NCBI GenBank assembly: GCA_024278955.1
Contig: JAJRSE010000080.1
Location: 16,835 to 80,834, forward strand
Length of the DNA: 64,000 nucleotides
Direction: 5' to 3'
Source: Planctomycetota bacterium
GTDB lineage: Bacteria; Planctomycetota; Planctomycetia; Pirellulales; Lacipirellulaceae
In this document: positions 44,427-53,670 of the stretch, one piece after another
Layout of the letters: each line of letters opens with the position of its first letter
Numbering within the stretch: position 1 is the stretch's first letter
Notes under the pieces: model-generated
Told to the model about the DNA's origin: nothing
The model's database searches: none
What the model saw: the letters and a program-made list of their open reading frames with translations, nothing else
Program-made: the position numbers and the translations under genes

Positions 44427-44750
44427 TCAGTACAACGGAGCAGTTTGCATTGGGATGACCGGAGGTAAAACCGGGGCTGCGGGAGTTCGCCAGGGGGCGA
44501 TAGGGCTGTTTTGCCGGGATCGAGTGATTTCGTTAGGCGGCTTTTGAAAGCCACGCGGCCGTCCGCCAACGATTTCTGGCCCCATGTCGTTAGGCGGATA
44601 GGGGTCGAATTGAGTCGCGTTGTTGCGCTGGAAATTGGCCGGCCCTGGGTGGAGCAGCCGCGGTTTGCGCACCGCCGAAGAACATGCGGCCAGCGGCAAG
44701 GTGAGCAGCAGAAGGGCAAGGAGCGATCGGGTAGACATCTTCCGGCTCAT
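44427..44750 (-). CDS. Small lipoprotein
   Basis: 107 residues. A hydrophobic signal (LLALLLLTLPLAAC) ends in the lipobox LAAC, so the mature protein starts at the Cys (residue 23) and is lipid-anchored. The rest is Pro-rich with no fold evident (PPNDMGPEIVGGRPRGFQKPP). It lies upstream of the pseudouridine synthase gene on the same strand, 120 bases away. Role unknown. Confidence 0.75.
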   Translation of the reverse strand: MSRKMSTRSLLALLLLTLPLAACSSAVRKPRLLHPGPANFQRNNATQFDPYPPNDMGPEIVGGRPRGFQKPPNEITRSRQNSPIAPWRTPAAPVLPPVIPMQTAPLY

Positions 44751-44895
44751 TTTTTAGCGTGTCGAGGTGGAGAAAGCAACGCTTCAGGCCGACCGATTGT
44801 AGAAAGCTTGCTAAGTTGCGAACAGACAGGCTGAGGCCAGATTCCACGACTGCTACCGTTGCCAGCAGTACGGTTTCGGGAAATTTTTGGGTACC

Positions 44896-44956
44896 ACCGA
44901 CAGTCGGCCGGAAATAGCGTCGCCACCGAGTAATCCTAATTCGGCCGATTGTCGGT
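44896..44956 (+). repeat. Hairpin element E1
   Basis: Arms ACCGACAGTCGGCCG (44896-44910) and CGGCCGATTGTCGGT (44942-44956) with a 31-base loop. The single non-Watson-Crick pair is G-U when read on the + strand. It is an inverted homologue of element E2. Confidence 0.75.
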
Positions 44957-45069
44957 GTCGCTTGCGACAGGAGGGCATCAGAATATCCACTCCAGCGGCA
45001 CTACGGACGGCGAGGCATGCCGTCATTGTGGTCAGGTTATGGGGCCGCCGCAACCTCCTGTGCTACGCA

Positions 45070-45132
45070 CACGGACAATCGGCCGAACAAGTCTTATCTG
45101 CTGGCCACGTTAATCGCGGCCGACTGTCCGTG
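45070..45132 (-). repeat. Hairpin element E2 (inverted copy of E1)
   Basis: Arms CACGGACAATCGGCCG (45070-45085) and CGGCCGACTGTCCGTG (45117-45132), loop again 31 bases. Read on the minus strand it aligns with E1 including about 18 of 31 loop bases and a GGGTA flank; the one non-standard pair is again G-U, and a C-G pair of E1 is replaced by G-C, a compensatory change. Confidence 0.75.
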
Positions 45133-45156
45133 CTACCCGCTCTGCTGCATGCCTTT

Positions 45157-45965
45157 GTTATGCGGCCAATACACTCCCGTTCACCGCAAAGTCAACGCGA
45201 CAACATCTAGGATGATGTGACATAGAACAAGTGGCCATAACCTCCTGTACTTCACGTATAGGTATGCGAACATTAGCCCGATAGGCAGTATGAACAAAAC
45301 TGCCTCCGGCCCTTGATAAATATGATAGGAGAATCTGATCAAGGTGCTCGAAATGATCATTACCCATATGCTTTGCCGTACAAGGTATCTAGCCACATAA
45401 CCGACGACGAATGTCTCCTCATAGATGCCGTTGACCACCGAAAACAACAGCACGGCCCCAAAGTCTAATTGACTTGTGTCAAGAGGAGGAAACTCAATCC
45501 AAGTTCCCAATCCGGCGCCAACTACGGTGGAGTAAAGTAAGATACCAAGGGTCAGCAATACGCCAGCTCCAGTGAGTTTCCAGGAGACCTGTGGATGAAA
45601 GTCACTCAGTCTCCATTGGCGCGCTCTGAGAAATGTGGCAATGATCAGAAATGCGAACAGTTCATATGTGACCAACCAGGATAGATCAGCATTCGTGATG
45701 ACATCGTTGCCCAATCCCCTACTCCAGCCAATGACCGCGTTATAAGCAAACAGGCCAAACGCGACGAGAATCACTATCGCAAACTCCGCTGCGATCGGCA
45801 TCCTCCTGAATATGTTGGAAATCAATGTCCATACGGAATAGAGGCCAGGAGGTCCGACAGGGGTCGGATTCCTGAAGGTCTTCTTGCAGTGGGGTTCGAC
45901 TTTCACCTCGTCATCCATCTGATTCGACTCGCAAAGGATTGGGGAAACTAAATGAGCCGCATAAC
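45157..45965. repeat. 10-base inverted repeat around the CPBP gene
   Basis: GTTATGCGGC at 45157-45166 and its exact complement GCCGCATAAC at 45956-45965 bound the CPBP gene on both sides. GTTATGC/GCATAAC recall the outer bases of integron attC sites, but no complete attC fold or integrase is present here. Confidence 0.4.
45181..45918 (-). CDS. CPBP-family intramembrane protease
   Basis: 245 residues with six or seven helices. The family's motif 1 is present as YEETFVVGYVARYL (the EE of EExxxR, but the Arg is replaced by Val), motif 2 as FSYHIYQG and motif 3 as LCHIILD. The missing Arg leaves the catalytic Glu/His in place, so activity is possible. CPBP proteins are related to CaaX prenyl proteases and to bacteriocin self-immunity proteins. 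The gene is flanked by inverted GTTATGCGGC/GCCGCATAAC and has a more AT-rich sequence than its neighbours, suggesting acquisition. Confidence 0.85.
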   Translation of the reverse strand: MDDEVKVEPHCKKTFRNPTPVGPPGLYSVWTLISNIFRRMPIAAEFAIVILVAFGLFAYNAVIGWSRGLGNDVITNADLSWLVTYELFAFLIIATFLRARQWRLSDFHPQVSWKLTGAGVLLTLGILLYSTVVGAGLGTWIEFPPLDTSQLDFGAVLLFSVVNGIYEETFVVGYVARYLVRQSIWVMIISSTLIRFSYHIYQGPEAVLFILPIGLMFAYLYVKYRRLWPLVLCHIILDVVALTLR

Positions 45966-45988
45966 GTTTAGCGTTTTATCTATCCGCC

Positions 45989-46023
45989 GGGTGCCACTGC
46001 TGGCTTGTCCAGCAGTGCGACCC
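45989..46023. repeat. REP hairpin 1 (CACTGCTGG)
   Basis: Stem CACTGCTGG (45995-46003) / CCAGCAGTG (46009-46017) with loop CTTGT and GGTGC/CGACC flanks. It lies just downstream of the dead REP-associated transposase; its inverted mate is at 46507-46539. Confidence 0.8.
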
Positions 46024-46079
46024 TGAAACGGTTTTCTATCGCAATATCGGCCCGATTGCCAATTGCATTTTCCAGCTTA

Positions 46080-46457
46080 TCAGTAGCTCGTTACGTCGGC
46101 ATTGCCTGCGAACCACTCGGGCGGTATCTCAGAGAGTTTGGGCAACAACGGATCCACTTTTTGGCCATCCGAAGCGTACCAACGGACACTCGACCACTGG
46201 TAGTCGGTAGCTCGTTCCACCAATCCACGACGGACAGGATAAACGAGCAAGTGGACGTGTTCCGGCATAAAAACGAACGCAGTGAGTCGCCAACCGTGGT
46301 TCTCTGTCGCTCGATCAATGGCGATGTTGAGTTATTGTCGTCTCCACTCGTTATCGAGGATCGGCCAGCAATGGTAGCACGAAAAGGTAAGCTCGTGAAT
46401 TTCGCCACGTTCGTCGAGGTGTTTGACAAGTTTGCGATGAGGCTTGGGAAGTGGCAT
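46080..46457 (-). pseudogene. REP-associated tyrosine transposase (RAYT), dead
   Basis: Start ATG at 46457 (MPLPKPHRKLVKHLDERGEIHEL). ELTFSCYHCWPILDNEWRR is the usual RAYT N-terminus, then a TAA at 46332 interrupts the frame; the same frame continues with GWRLTAFVFMPEHVHLLVYP, which contains the HUH motif HVH, and ends with LVERATDYQWSSVRWYASDG. Between VYP and PVRRGLV about 100 residues including the catalytic Tyr region are missing. So one nonsense codon and one internal deletion have killed it. REP hairpins lie on each side. Confidence 0.88.
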
Positions 46458-46505
46458 ACTCGGATTGTAACCAATGGCTGAATCAGGTGACAAACTTTGC
46501 TGGCA

Positions 46506-46541
<36 letters not shown>

Positions 46542-46565
46542 TACCGGCAATCGTGGTTCGCCAAC

Positions 46566-47546
46566 TCACTTTGAATTTACCTCAGAAAGATACCCATCCA
46601 ACAGCGTAACAATTCCTTCCGCTCGACACTTAACCGCCCCCGCGGCAGCCGGCAGTAGACAGGTTTCGCCTGCCGAAAACAGCACGCCTGCGATCTCGAC
46701 CGACCCTTCTAGCAGCACAAAAAGATGAAACCGATTATCGCCGCCTAGAGTTCGTTTGTTCTTGAAAGTACAGCGATCGAGCACAAACTTGTTGCAGTCG
46801 ACAAGTCGTTGGCGACCTTCGACACCGGTATCGGTAGGTTGCTGTGGGGCGACTGGGCCACGCGAAAAATTGATCGTGGCCAGCGATTGCTCGATGTGTA
46901 ACTGCCGAGGGTTGCCTTGGGCGTCGACGCGATTCCAGTCAAAAAGCCGGAAGGTCGTATCGCTGGCTTGCTGGATCTCGGCGATCACGAGCCCCGCACC
47001 AAGAGCGTGGACCGTGCCCGCTTCGATGAAAACGCAATCGCCAATCTGCGGCTCGAATTCGTGAAGACATTGCTCGCAGTTGCCCTCGGCGAGGGCCGCT
47101 TGCAAGTCGTCGCGAGTCACGCCCGGCTTGAGCCCGGCGTAAAGCTTGCTGCCTGGGTCGGCCGCCAAGACGACCCAAGCTTCGGTCTTGCCCAAATCGG
47201 GCGGGTCAAGTTGTGCCCCTTGTTCGTCGTTGGGATGGACTTGGACTGACAGAGTTCGATTGCAATCGAGAAACTTCAGCAGCAGCGGAAACTGCTTCTG
47301 CGGAGCGTGTTGCCCAAACAGTTCGGCGTTGTGATCGGTTACGAGCGAGCGAAGCGTCTGCCCTGCCGCGAGTCCGTCGAGAACGACGCTTTGGTCTTCG
47401 CCGTGGTCGACCACTTCCCAGCTCTCAGCGTAGTCGTCTCCCTCGCCAAGCTGCTTTCCGAGCATCGTTTCCAGCCGTCGGCCTCCCCATAGGTAACGTC
47501 GAAAGAGCGGCTGGAGCTTGAGGGGGTAATTGCAGATCTCAGGCAT
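46566..47546 (-). CDS. manA: Class I mannose-6-phosphate isomerase
   Basis: 326 residues from the ATG at 47546 (MPEICNYPLKLQPLF); a longer frame to 47762 runs into the tatC promoter and is not used. Typical motifs: YLWGGRRLETMLGK, LLLKFLDCNRTLSVQVHPNDE with metal-binding His, GKTEAWVVLAADPGS and VHALGAGLVIAEIQQASDTTFRLFDWNR. It interconverts mannose-6-P and fructose-6-P. It is divergent from tatC and ends next to the REP/RAYT element. Confidence 0.94.
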   Translation of the reverse strand: MPEICNYPLKLQPLFRRYLWGGRRLETMLGKQLGEGDDYAESWEVVDHGEDQSVVLDGLAAGQTLRSLVTDHNAELFGQHAPQKQFPLLLKFLDCNRTLSVQVHPNDEQGAQLDPPDLGKTEAWVVLAADPGSKLYAGLKPGVTRDDLQAALAEGNCEQCLHEFEPQIGDCVFIEAGTVHALGAGLVIAEIQQASDTTFRLFDWNRVDAQGNPRQLHIEQSLATINFSRGPVAPQQPTDTGVEGRQRLVDCNKFVLDRCTFKNKRTLGGDNRFHLFVLLEGSVEIAGVLFSAGETCLLPAAAGAVKCRAEGIVTLLDGYLSEVNSK

Positions 47547-47760
47547 CGAGAAAGGCTCGCTAATGAAAAATGATGTCTCAGGTTGTTTCAGCGGAATCTT
47601 TCCATCATCCTGATTGCATGCCCAACGGGCAAGTGCCTCGGATTTCTGACGGACAAAAACCCTACGTTGTCGAGGCGTCGGTGCGTTGTTAGTATAGAGT
47701 TTTGCCGATTTCGGTCTCTGATTGGCAAACCCCGCCCTCGAAGCCCACCTAAGACTTTTC

Positions 47761-48816
47761 ATGCCCGACGCCCAGCAGGATCAAAAATTGCTCGAAAAGA
47801 CGAAGATGTCTTTTTCTGAGCATCTGGAGGAACTGCGTCGGGCGCTGTTCAAATCGATCGCTGCGTTGCTGGTTGGCGCACTTTTTGGGCTCGTGATCGG
47901 TGGCTCGGTCGTCGACCATATTCAGTCTCCGCTACGCGAGGCGTTAGAAAAGTTCTACCGTGGGCAAGCCTCGAAGATGAACCTCGCGCGGCTTGAAGAA
48001 ATGGACCGCGAGGGACTCGCGGTTCCTGAGGACCTCGAAACGGCGGCCAAGGCCCAGGCCGACGAAGGCTTGGTTCCCAAGGTTTTTTTAGTGGACCCGC
48101 AAGAGTGGGCCCGCGCATTAGGGCAAGAAGTGCCAGATACGGTTCAGCCGGCCTCCAGTGCGTCGCGAGACAACCTCGTCCGCCTGCGCGTCTACCAACC
48201 GCTCGAAGACGATCCTCGGCTCAATCTTGTCAGCCTTGCTGGCCACGAGCCGTTTATGGTGTATATCAAAGCGTCGCTCGTAGTAGGCGTGATTCTCGCC
48301 AGCCCGCTGATTTTCTTTTTCATCTGGGACTTCGTCGCGGCGGGCCTCTATGGCAACGAGCGAAAGTATGTTTATGTTTTCCTCCCAATCAGCTTAGGGC
48401 TTTTCTTCTCGGGGGCAGCGCTCGCGTTTTATGTGGTGTTCGAGTACGTGCTTGAATTCTTATTTTGGTTCAACGAAGTCATGGGCATCAACCCAACGCC
48501 TCGGATCAGCGAATGGATGAGCTTTGTGCTGATGATGCCATTGGGCTTTGGTATCAGCTTCCAGCTACCGCTCGTGATGCTGTTCCTCGAACGTATCGGC
48601 ATCTTCACGGTCGAAGTTTACATGAGCAAGTGGCGCATCGCGATTCTGGTGATCTCGGTGATCTCGATGTTCTTAACTCCGTCCGATCCCGGCAGCATGT
48701 TGCTGATGGGCGTGCCGCTGGTTCTGCTCTACTTCGTCGGTATCGCGATGTGTCGCTACATGCCAAAAGGGAAGAACCGGTTCACGGTAGATTCCGACCC
48801 AGCGCCTCAAATCTGA
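47761..48816 (+). CDS. tatC: Twin-arginine translocase subunit TatC with enlarged first loop
   Basis: 351 residues from the ATG at 47761; E. coli TatC has 258. [17 protein letters not shown] is the conserved N-terminus and receptor site, then TM1 (residues 31-50). About 93 extra residues (66-158, largely charged helix, [21 protein letters not shown]) enlarge the first periplasmic loop before the family resumes at [19 protein letters not shown]. Five further helices follow, with [20 protein letters not shown] typical of TatC. It is the receptor for Tat signals such as those of the DUF1552 and DUF1501 proteins here. The last ten bases overlap cysE. Confidence 0.95.
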   Translation: MPDAQQDQKLLEKTKMSFSEHLEELRRALFKSIAALLVGALFGLVIGGSVVDHIQSPLREALEKFYRGQASKMNLARLEEMDREGLAVPEDLETAAKAQADEGLVPKVFLVDPQEWARALGQEVPDTVQPASSASRDNLVRLRVYQPLEDDPRLNLVSLAGHEPFMVYIKASLVVGVILASPLIFFFIWDFVAAGLYGNERKYVYVFLPISLGLFFSGAALAFYVVFEYVLEFLFWFNEVMGINPTPRISEWMSFVLMMPLGFGISFQLPLVMLFLERIGIFTVEVYMSKWRIAILVISVISMFLTPSDPGSMLLMGVPLVLLYFVGIAMCRYMPKGKNRFTVDSDPAPQI

Positions 48817-49766
48817 TATTGCGTCTCGGGACGCAAATCGTCGGGCTCTTCACTGTGCATTGTGAGCTTGGGTTTCTCGAGCAGGACCGTCACATGCGGG
48901 TCTACGCTGCGAGTGAGCCACACATTCGAGCCGATGACGGCATCATGTCCAACCACGGTGCGACCACCTAGCACGGTCGCATTGGCGTAGACAACCACGC
49001 GATCTTCGATCGTGGGATGCCGTTTTTGGCCTCGGACCAGTTGGCCATCGCTATCGGTCGGAAAGCTGAGCGCCCCGAGCGTTACGCCTTGGTAGATTTT
49101 CACATGCTCGCCAATCTCGCATGTCTCGCCAATCACGACGCCGGTACCGTGGTCGATAAAGAAGTGGGGACCGATTGTCGCCCCCGGGTGGATGTCGATG
49201 CCGGTGCGGTTGTGTGCCCATTCGGTCATCATGCGTGGCACGAAGGGGATTTCTAGCTGGAACAATAAATTCGCCAAGCGATAAACCGTGATTGCCTCTA
49301 ACCCCGGATAGCAGAAAATAACCTCGTCGAGGTTCGTGCAAGCTGGGTCGCCATCGTAGGCCGCCTGCACATCGGTCGCAAGCATTTTCCGGAGTTCGGG
49401 AAGCTGGTCGAGAAACTGAAGCGTCTTGGCCTGCCCTAGCGCTTCGTAATCATGGTCATCATCGCAGTCGCTCGTGGCGCCCGCCTCGTGGCGCAGCGCT
49501 CGACCAAGTTGGCGTGTTAGCCGATCGTGGAGGCGATCAATCAGGTCGCCCACATAGTAGGCGACGTTCCCGTGGTGCAACCCTTCACGACGCCGAAAGC
49601 CTGGGTAGAGAATCTCGGTAAGGTCGTGAACCGAGGCCACGACTTCTTCGTAATTCGGCAGCGGGCAATGGTCGAGATGATTGATCGTTCCTAGGTCATC
49701 GTAGGTTTGGACGATGCGCTGGGTGATTTCAGGAAGTTGGTTTTTGAGTCGAAAATCGGAGGCCAT
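48807..49766 (-). CDS. cysE: Serine O-acetyltransferase
   Basis: 319 residues from the ATG at 49766 ([13 protein letters not shown]); the frame opens at 49853. An N-terminal helical domain (residues 1-180) with [20 protein letters not shown] leads to left-handed beta-helix hexapeptides: [31 protein letters not shown], with the catalytic His of IDHGTG and the conserved [12 protein letters not shown]. It makes O-acetylserine for cysteine synthesis. The form with the long N-terminus is EpsC-like. It converges with tatC, overlapping ten bases. Confidence 0.93.
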   Translation of the reverse strand: MASDFRLKNQLPEITQRIVQTYDDLGTINHLDHCPLPNYEEVVASVHDLTEILYPGFRRREGLHHGNVAYYVGDLIDRLHDRLTRQLGRALRHEAGATSDCDDDHDYEALGQAKTLQFLDQLPELRKMLATDVQAAYDGDPACTNLDEVIFCYPGLEAITVYRLANLLFQLEIPFVPRMMTEWAHNRTGIDIHPGATIGPHFFIDHGTGVVIGETCEIGEHVKIYQGVTLGALSFPTDSDGQLVRGQKRHPTIEDRVVVYANATVLGGRTVVGHDAVIGSNVWLTRSVDPHVTVLLEKPKLTMHSEEPDDLRPETQYQI

Positions 49767-50049
49767 AGAAACTATTCCCAACGCGAAAGTAGAATTGCAA
49801 ATCGCGTTTTGCTCGGAGGCTCGTACAGAAAGAATACGCCGCAAGCGACGCACGTGGGCGAAGGGGTCCGGCCTAGGCTCTCAGCATCCTAATTTCGGAT
49901 GCCAACAAAATGCCTGGCCGGGCTCGTACATAGACAGCAGGTTCGAAGAACAAGTCTCATCGCGGTATATCCATGACTGAACATGTAGAAAGCGATAGGG
50001 TAGGAAATATCTTTCGCGGGAATCCTCACGAGCTCATTTAGGTCGACAC

Positions 50050-50658
50050 ATGCCAGCCCTGTCAGGTTCTCTCGACATGTGGACCTTACGGAGTTTAGCT
50101 ATTTTACCAATATTAGGGAAGCGGGCTCGTTTGCCCATGCTGGGTGAGTTTCAAGAAAATATCAATTTCCTTGGGCATGTTGCCTCAACGGGGCATTTTA
50201 TGACGTATCATTCAGATGGACACCAGTTAGGACAAACGGGCATAACCTCTGCTGAGGAGATCGTTTTGGTGTACCTATTGCGTGAAGTAAATCCTATCGT
50301 TTTGGCTCTTCTCCTCCTCCCGCTTCTCGTTGCAATTGCGGCCTGGGCACTGCGTATGGCGTGTTCTTTCTCGTCGGTCAAGCCGCCTGGGTTTATTCAA
50401 TCGACTCTGACGGTCCTTCTTATTTGCGTTGCCAATGTTGCGCTGGTTTTCTTCCTTCGCTACACTCATGCTTCTCCAGGGTTGTGGAGCCACTTGGTCG
50501 CGCCACTGCTGACAACCGCTACGATGATCGCGTTGACTGTGCGAACAGGACCGCTTGCAGCCGTGATTACGACTGTTTCTTTTGCTTCGATCTGTGCCGG
50601 CGCCTTCTACAGTTTGGCCGTCCTCAACGATACGATGCTTGGTAAAATTCTCACCTAA
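50050..50658 (+). CDS. Membrane protein of unknown function
   Basis: Up to 202 residues; the start is unsure (ATG at 50050, 50077 or later). Helices lie at about 83-105 (IVLALLLLPLLVAIAAWALRM), 118-138 (LTVLLICVANVALVFFLRY), 148-165 and 170-192 (AAVITTVSFASICAGAFYSLAV). The N-terminal ~75 residues are polar. There is no family match that I recognise. It precedes the DUF1553 gene by 354 bases on the same strand. Confidence 0.55.
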   Translation: MPALSGSLDMWTLRSLAILPILGKRARLPMLGEFQENINFLGHVASTGHFMTYHSDGHQLGQTGITSAEEIVLVYLLREVNPIVLALLLLPLLVAIAAWALRMACSFSSVKPPGFIQSTLTVLLICVANVALVFFLRYTHASPGLWSHLVAPLLTTATMIALTVRTGPLAAVITTVSFASICAGAFYSLAVLNDTMLGKILT

Positions 50659-51012
50659 GAATTTTTCGTTCCTGGCAAGCACGCGTCAGGTCACGAAAGT
50701 TTTGTGCGGAAGTTGCTGAACGGACCTACGGAAAATCCCGTACTCTTTCGCGCTGGATTCTCATCCCCTTCGGTGACCAACGGCATTCGCTCTATTGGCT
50801 TTGCAACTGCCTGCATGAAAGTAAAAAGCCTTGCAACTCCTTGCGCTATTGGTGATAATCAAAGCTGGAATCAACCGTGCCTGTATCCCCTACATGCCAG
50901 TCGGTTTCTTGCGCGTTCAAACCGCGTTTCAAATGTCTCCCTTCGTTTCCAGGAATCCCCCCTCCTTGAAGGCAGTAGTTTGCGATACACCATCCCCACG
51001 TTTGCATGTTTG
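50659..51012. other. Upstream region of the DUF1553 gene
   Basis: 354 bases. The DUF1553 frame is open back to 50704, but these residues are not conserved in type and lack a signal peptide, so it is read as leader and promoter sequence. Confidence 0.45.
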
Positions 51013-53604
51013 ATGAGAGTTAGCTGGGCCGGGCTGATTCTCTTTTCGGTCTCTCACGCGTGGGCCGAAGATACGCCAGCAGCATCTCCAGAAGTAGCGA
51101 CTCCTGAGAAGAATGCGGCGGGGATCGAATTGTTTGAAAAACACATTCGCCCCGTTCTCATCGAAAAGTGTTATTCGTGTCACTCTCAGTCGGCCGACTC
51201 GATCGAAGGCGACTTAGAGCTAGACACCTCTGCAGGCCTTGCTGCCGGTGGCATTTCTGGGCCGATCCTCGATAAAGAAAAAGTGGAATCGAGTCTTTTG
51301 CTGAAAGTGCTACGCCACGAAGAGGGCGTCGAGAGCATGCCTCCCGACGAAAAGCTCGACGATGAAACGATTCTTGCATTCAAAAAATGGATCAGTATCG
51401 GTGCGCCCGACCCTCGGGATAGCAGCCTACCGACAAGTCAGCAAATGCGGGCCGAAGAGCAATTGAAGCACTGGGCGTTCCAGCCACCCCAAGCGAGTAC
51501 GCCTCCTACGGTTGCCCAAGCCGATTGGCCGCAAGGAATGATCGACTCGTTTATCTTAGCTCAGCTGGAAGCCAAAAATCTGCAACCGACTGCCGACGCA
51601 AGTCGCGAAACGCTGGTCCGCCGACTTTACTTTGACCTGATCGGCCTTCCCCCGACGGTAAAGGATGTCAGGCAATATGTGGAGGACCAATCGGTCGATG
51701 CGGTTGACCGACTGGTTGATCGGCTACTTGCTTCTCCTCGGTACGGCGAGCGCTGGGCCCGTCATTGGTTCGATGTGGTTCGCTATGCCGAGTCGAGCGG
51801 CAAAGAATTTAATTTCACCTATCCCCATGCCTGGCCGTATCGCGATTACGTAATCGAGGCCCTCAATAGCGACAAACCTTACAACGAATTTGTCCGCGAG
51901 CAGATTGCTGGCGATCTTATGCCCGAGGCTCCCTACGAGTTGCCCGCGAATCGCGAATCGCGTTTAATCGCCACAAGCTTTTTGTCGTTTGGCCCCAAAC
52001 GACATAGCTCTGGCGGGACCGCATTCCGCATGGAAATAGTAGACGACCAAATCGACGTCACTTGCCGTGCAATTTTGGGTATTACGGTCAGTTGTGCAAA
52101 ATGCCACGACCATAAGTTCGATCCGATTCCCACCAAAGATTACTACTCGTTAGCAGGAATCTTTCTTAGTACCGACCCGCTCTACGGCACGATCTTGCAG
52201 AAGTATAGCAACAACCCAACCGACCTCTTGCCCATTGGGCCCAACGCCCAAGCAAAACACGATGCGTTGATAGAATACAACAAAATGGTGGAGGCTGTCG
52301 AAAAACCATTGACCACGAAAAAGGCCGAGTTAACCACGGTCAACGAAGCGAAAAAAACGGCCGATAAAAACAAAGGGGCTGCTGAAAAGCAAATTGCGGC
52401 AAACCAAGAGGCCGGCATAGAAGAGGACTCGGCACTCAAGAAAAAACTCGACGAGGCCGTCGCTGCGGCAAAAATCGAAGCCGACAACATCACCCGACTC
52501 AACGCCGAGATACTCCCGCTCCAGGCTGCTGTAGACGAGCTTAAGAAGAAACGTCCGCCCGCACCAGCTTATGCGATGATGGTGCGAGACAGTGCGAAGC
52601 CTGCCGATGTCAAGGTCGCGATCCGAGGAAACCTTGGCAGCCGAGGCGACCTGGCCCCTCGCGGTTTTTTAACGGCACTCCAAGTCGACGACGTTCCTGA
52701 GATCAACCCAAAGCAAAGTGGCCGTTTGGAATTGGCCAATTGGATGACTAGTAAGAAAAACCCGTTGCCGGCCCGTGTGATTGTCAATCGAATATGGCAT
52801 CACCTGTTTGGCCGAGGGCTTGTCTCGTCGGTCGACAATTTCGGATTGATGGGTTCTAAGCCGACTCATCCCGAGTTGCTCGACACCCTCGCTGTTAAGT
52901 TCATGGAAGAAGGCTGGTCCGTCAAGCGATTGATTCGAGCCATTACCACGAGCCATACGTACCAGCTCAGTTGCAATTCGATCGATCAGAACATGCAAAT
53001 CGATCCCGACAATAAACTGCTCTGGCGCTCTTCGACCAGACGTCTGCCAGCCGAAGTGATTCGCGACGCGATGCTTGCGGTCAGCGGTCAGTTGCAGATC
53101 ATTCCGCCTGAAGGTTCGACCGTGACCGGCCTCGGCGACAAAATGGTTCGCAACATCGACACAAAAAAACTACAACCCCCGAGCAATCATCGCAGCGTCT
53201 ATCTGGCCGTTGTTCGAGATTATGCTCCCGAGATGTTCGATCGATTCGATTTTCCGTCGTCTGCCCTCGTAAGCGGGAGCCGTGCAGTAACCAATACCCC
53301 GTCGCAAGGACTCTTCCTGCGCAACTCCGAATTCGTCGTCGAGCAATCGAGCTACGCCGCCCGACGCCTACTGGCCGAGAAAAGTGCGACCGACGATGTT
53401 AGTCGAGTCGATTTGGCCGTGCGTTGGGTCACAGGTCGCAAGGCCCTGACGGTGGAGTACGAAGAAGCGCTGAAATTGATCGATCCGATTAGAAAATCCC
53501 AAGCCGAAATCAAAGACCGGGACGTTGCCGCTTGGGCAACCTTGTTCCAAGCTCTGTTTTCCACAGCCGAGTTCCGTTATTTGGTCGATATCGATACGCA
53601 TTGA
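51013..53604 (+). CDS. Secreted DUF1549/DUF1553 heme protein (planctomycete cytochrome)
   Basis: 863 residues from the ATG at 51013, which starts a signal peptide (MRVSWAGLILFSVSHAWA). The first domain has a heme site CYSCH (C53, C56, H57). Then DUF1549 (ETLVRRLYFDLIGLPPTVKDV, RYGERWARHWFDVVRYAES, and CAKCHDHKFDPIPTKDYY, a second heme-like site), a coiled coil at about residues 415-510 (KKAELTTVNEAKKTADKNK), and DUF1553 (NRIWHHLFGRGLVSSVDNFG, SHTYQLS). These proteins are exported and act in polymer breakdown in planctomycetes. The DUF1501 gene follows directly, the usual pair. Confidence 0.92.
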   Translation: MRVSWAGLILFSVSHAWAEDTPAASPEVATPEKNAAGIELFEKHIRPVLIEKCYSCHSQSADSIEGDLELDTSAGLAAGGISGPILDKEKVESSLLLKVLRHEEGVESMPPDEKLDDETILAFKKWISIGAPDPRDSSLPTSQQMRAEEQLKHWAFQPPQASTPPTVAQADWPQGMIDSFILAQLEAKNLQPTADASRETLVRRLYFDLIGLPPTVKDVRQYVEDQSVDAVDRLVDRLLASPRYGERWARHWFDVVRYAESSGKEFNFTYPHAWPYRDYVIEALNSDKPYNEFVREQIAGDLMPEAPYELPANRESRLIATSFLSFGPKRHSSGGTAFRMEIVDDQIDVTCRAILGITVSCAKCHDHKFDPIPTKDYYSLAGIFLSTDPLYGTILQKYSNNPTDLLPIGPNAQAKHDALIEYNKMVEAVEKPLTTKKAELTTVNEAKKTADKNKGAAEKQIAANQEAGIEEDSALKKKLDEAVAAAKIEADNITRLNAEILPLQAAVDELKKKRPPAPAYAMMVRDSAKPADVKVAIRGNLGSRGDLAPRGFLTALQVDDVPEINPKQSGRLELANWMTSKKNPLPARVIVNRIWHHLFGRGLVSSVDNFGLMGSKPTHPELLDTLAVKFMEEGWSVKRLIRAITTSHTYQLSCNSIDQNMQIDPDNKLLWRSSTRRLPAEVIRDAMLAVSGQLQIIPPEGSTVTGLGDKMVRNIDTKKLQPPSNHRSVYLAVVRDYAPEMFDRFDFPSSALVSGSRAVTNTPSQGLFLRNSEFVVEQSSYAARRLLAEKSATDDVSRVDLAVRWVTGRKALTVEYEEALKLIDPIRKSQAEIKDRDVAAWATLFQALFSTAEFRYLVDIDTH

Positions 53605-53670
53605 TGCTTTTCTCTCTCTGCTGGAGAGGAGTATCGTGGTTGTATTTTAGCTCGGTCGCAAGGACACCTT

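Larger units (their letters stand above)
44751..45180. other. Gene-free stretch with paired hairpins
   Basis: 430 bases between the lipoprotein gene and the CPBP gene. It holds the two inverted hairpin elements at 44896-44956 and 45070-45132. Short open frames exist on both strands but are covered by the palindromes and lack recognisable protein features. Confidence 0.6.

Noticed and set aside
45036..45166. Complete integron attC site
   Set aside because: GTTATGC is present but no matching GCATAAC lies within 150 bases upstream and the strong palindrome inside has its own homologue (E1); only the weaker flanking-repeat statement is kept.
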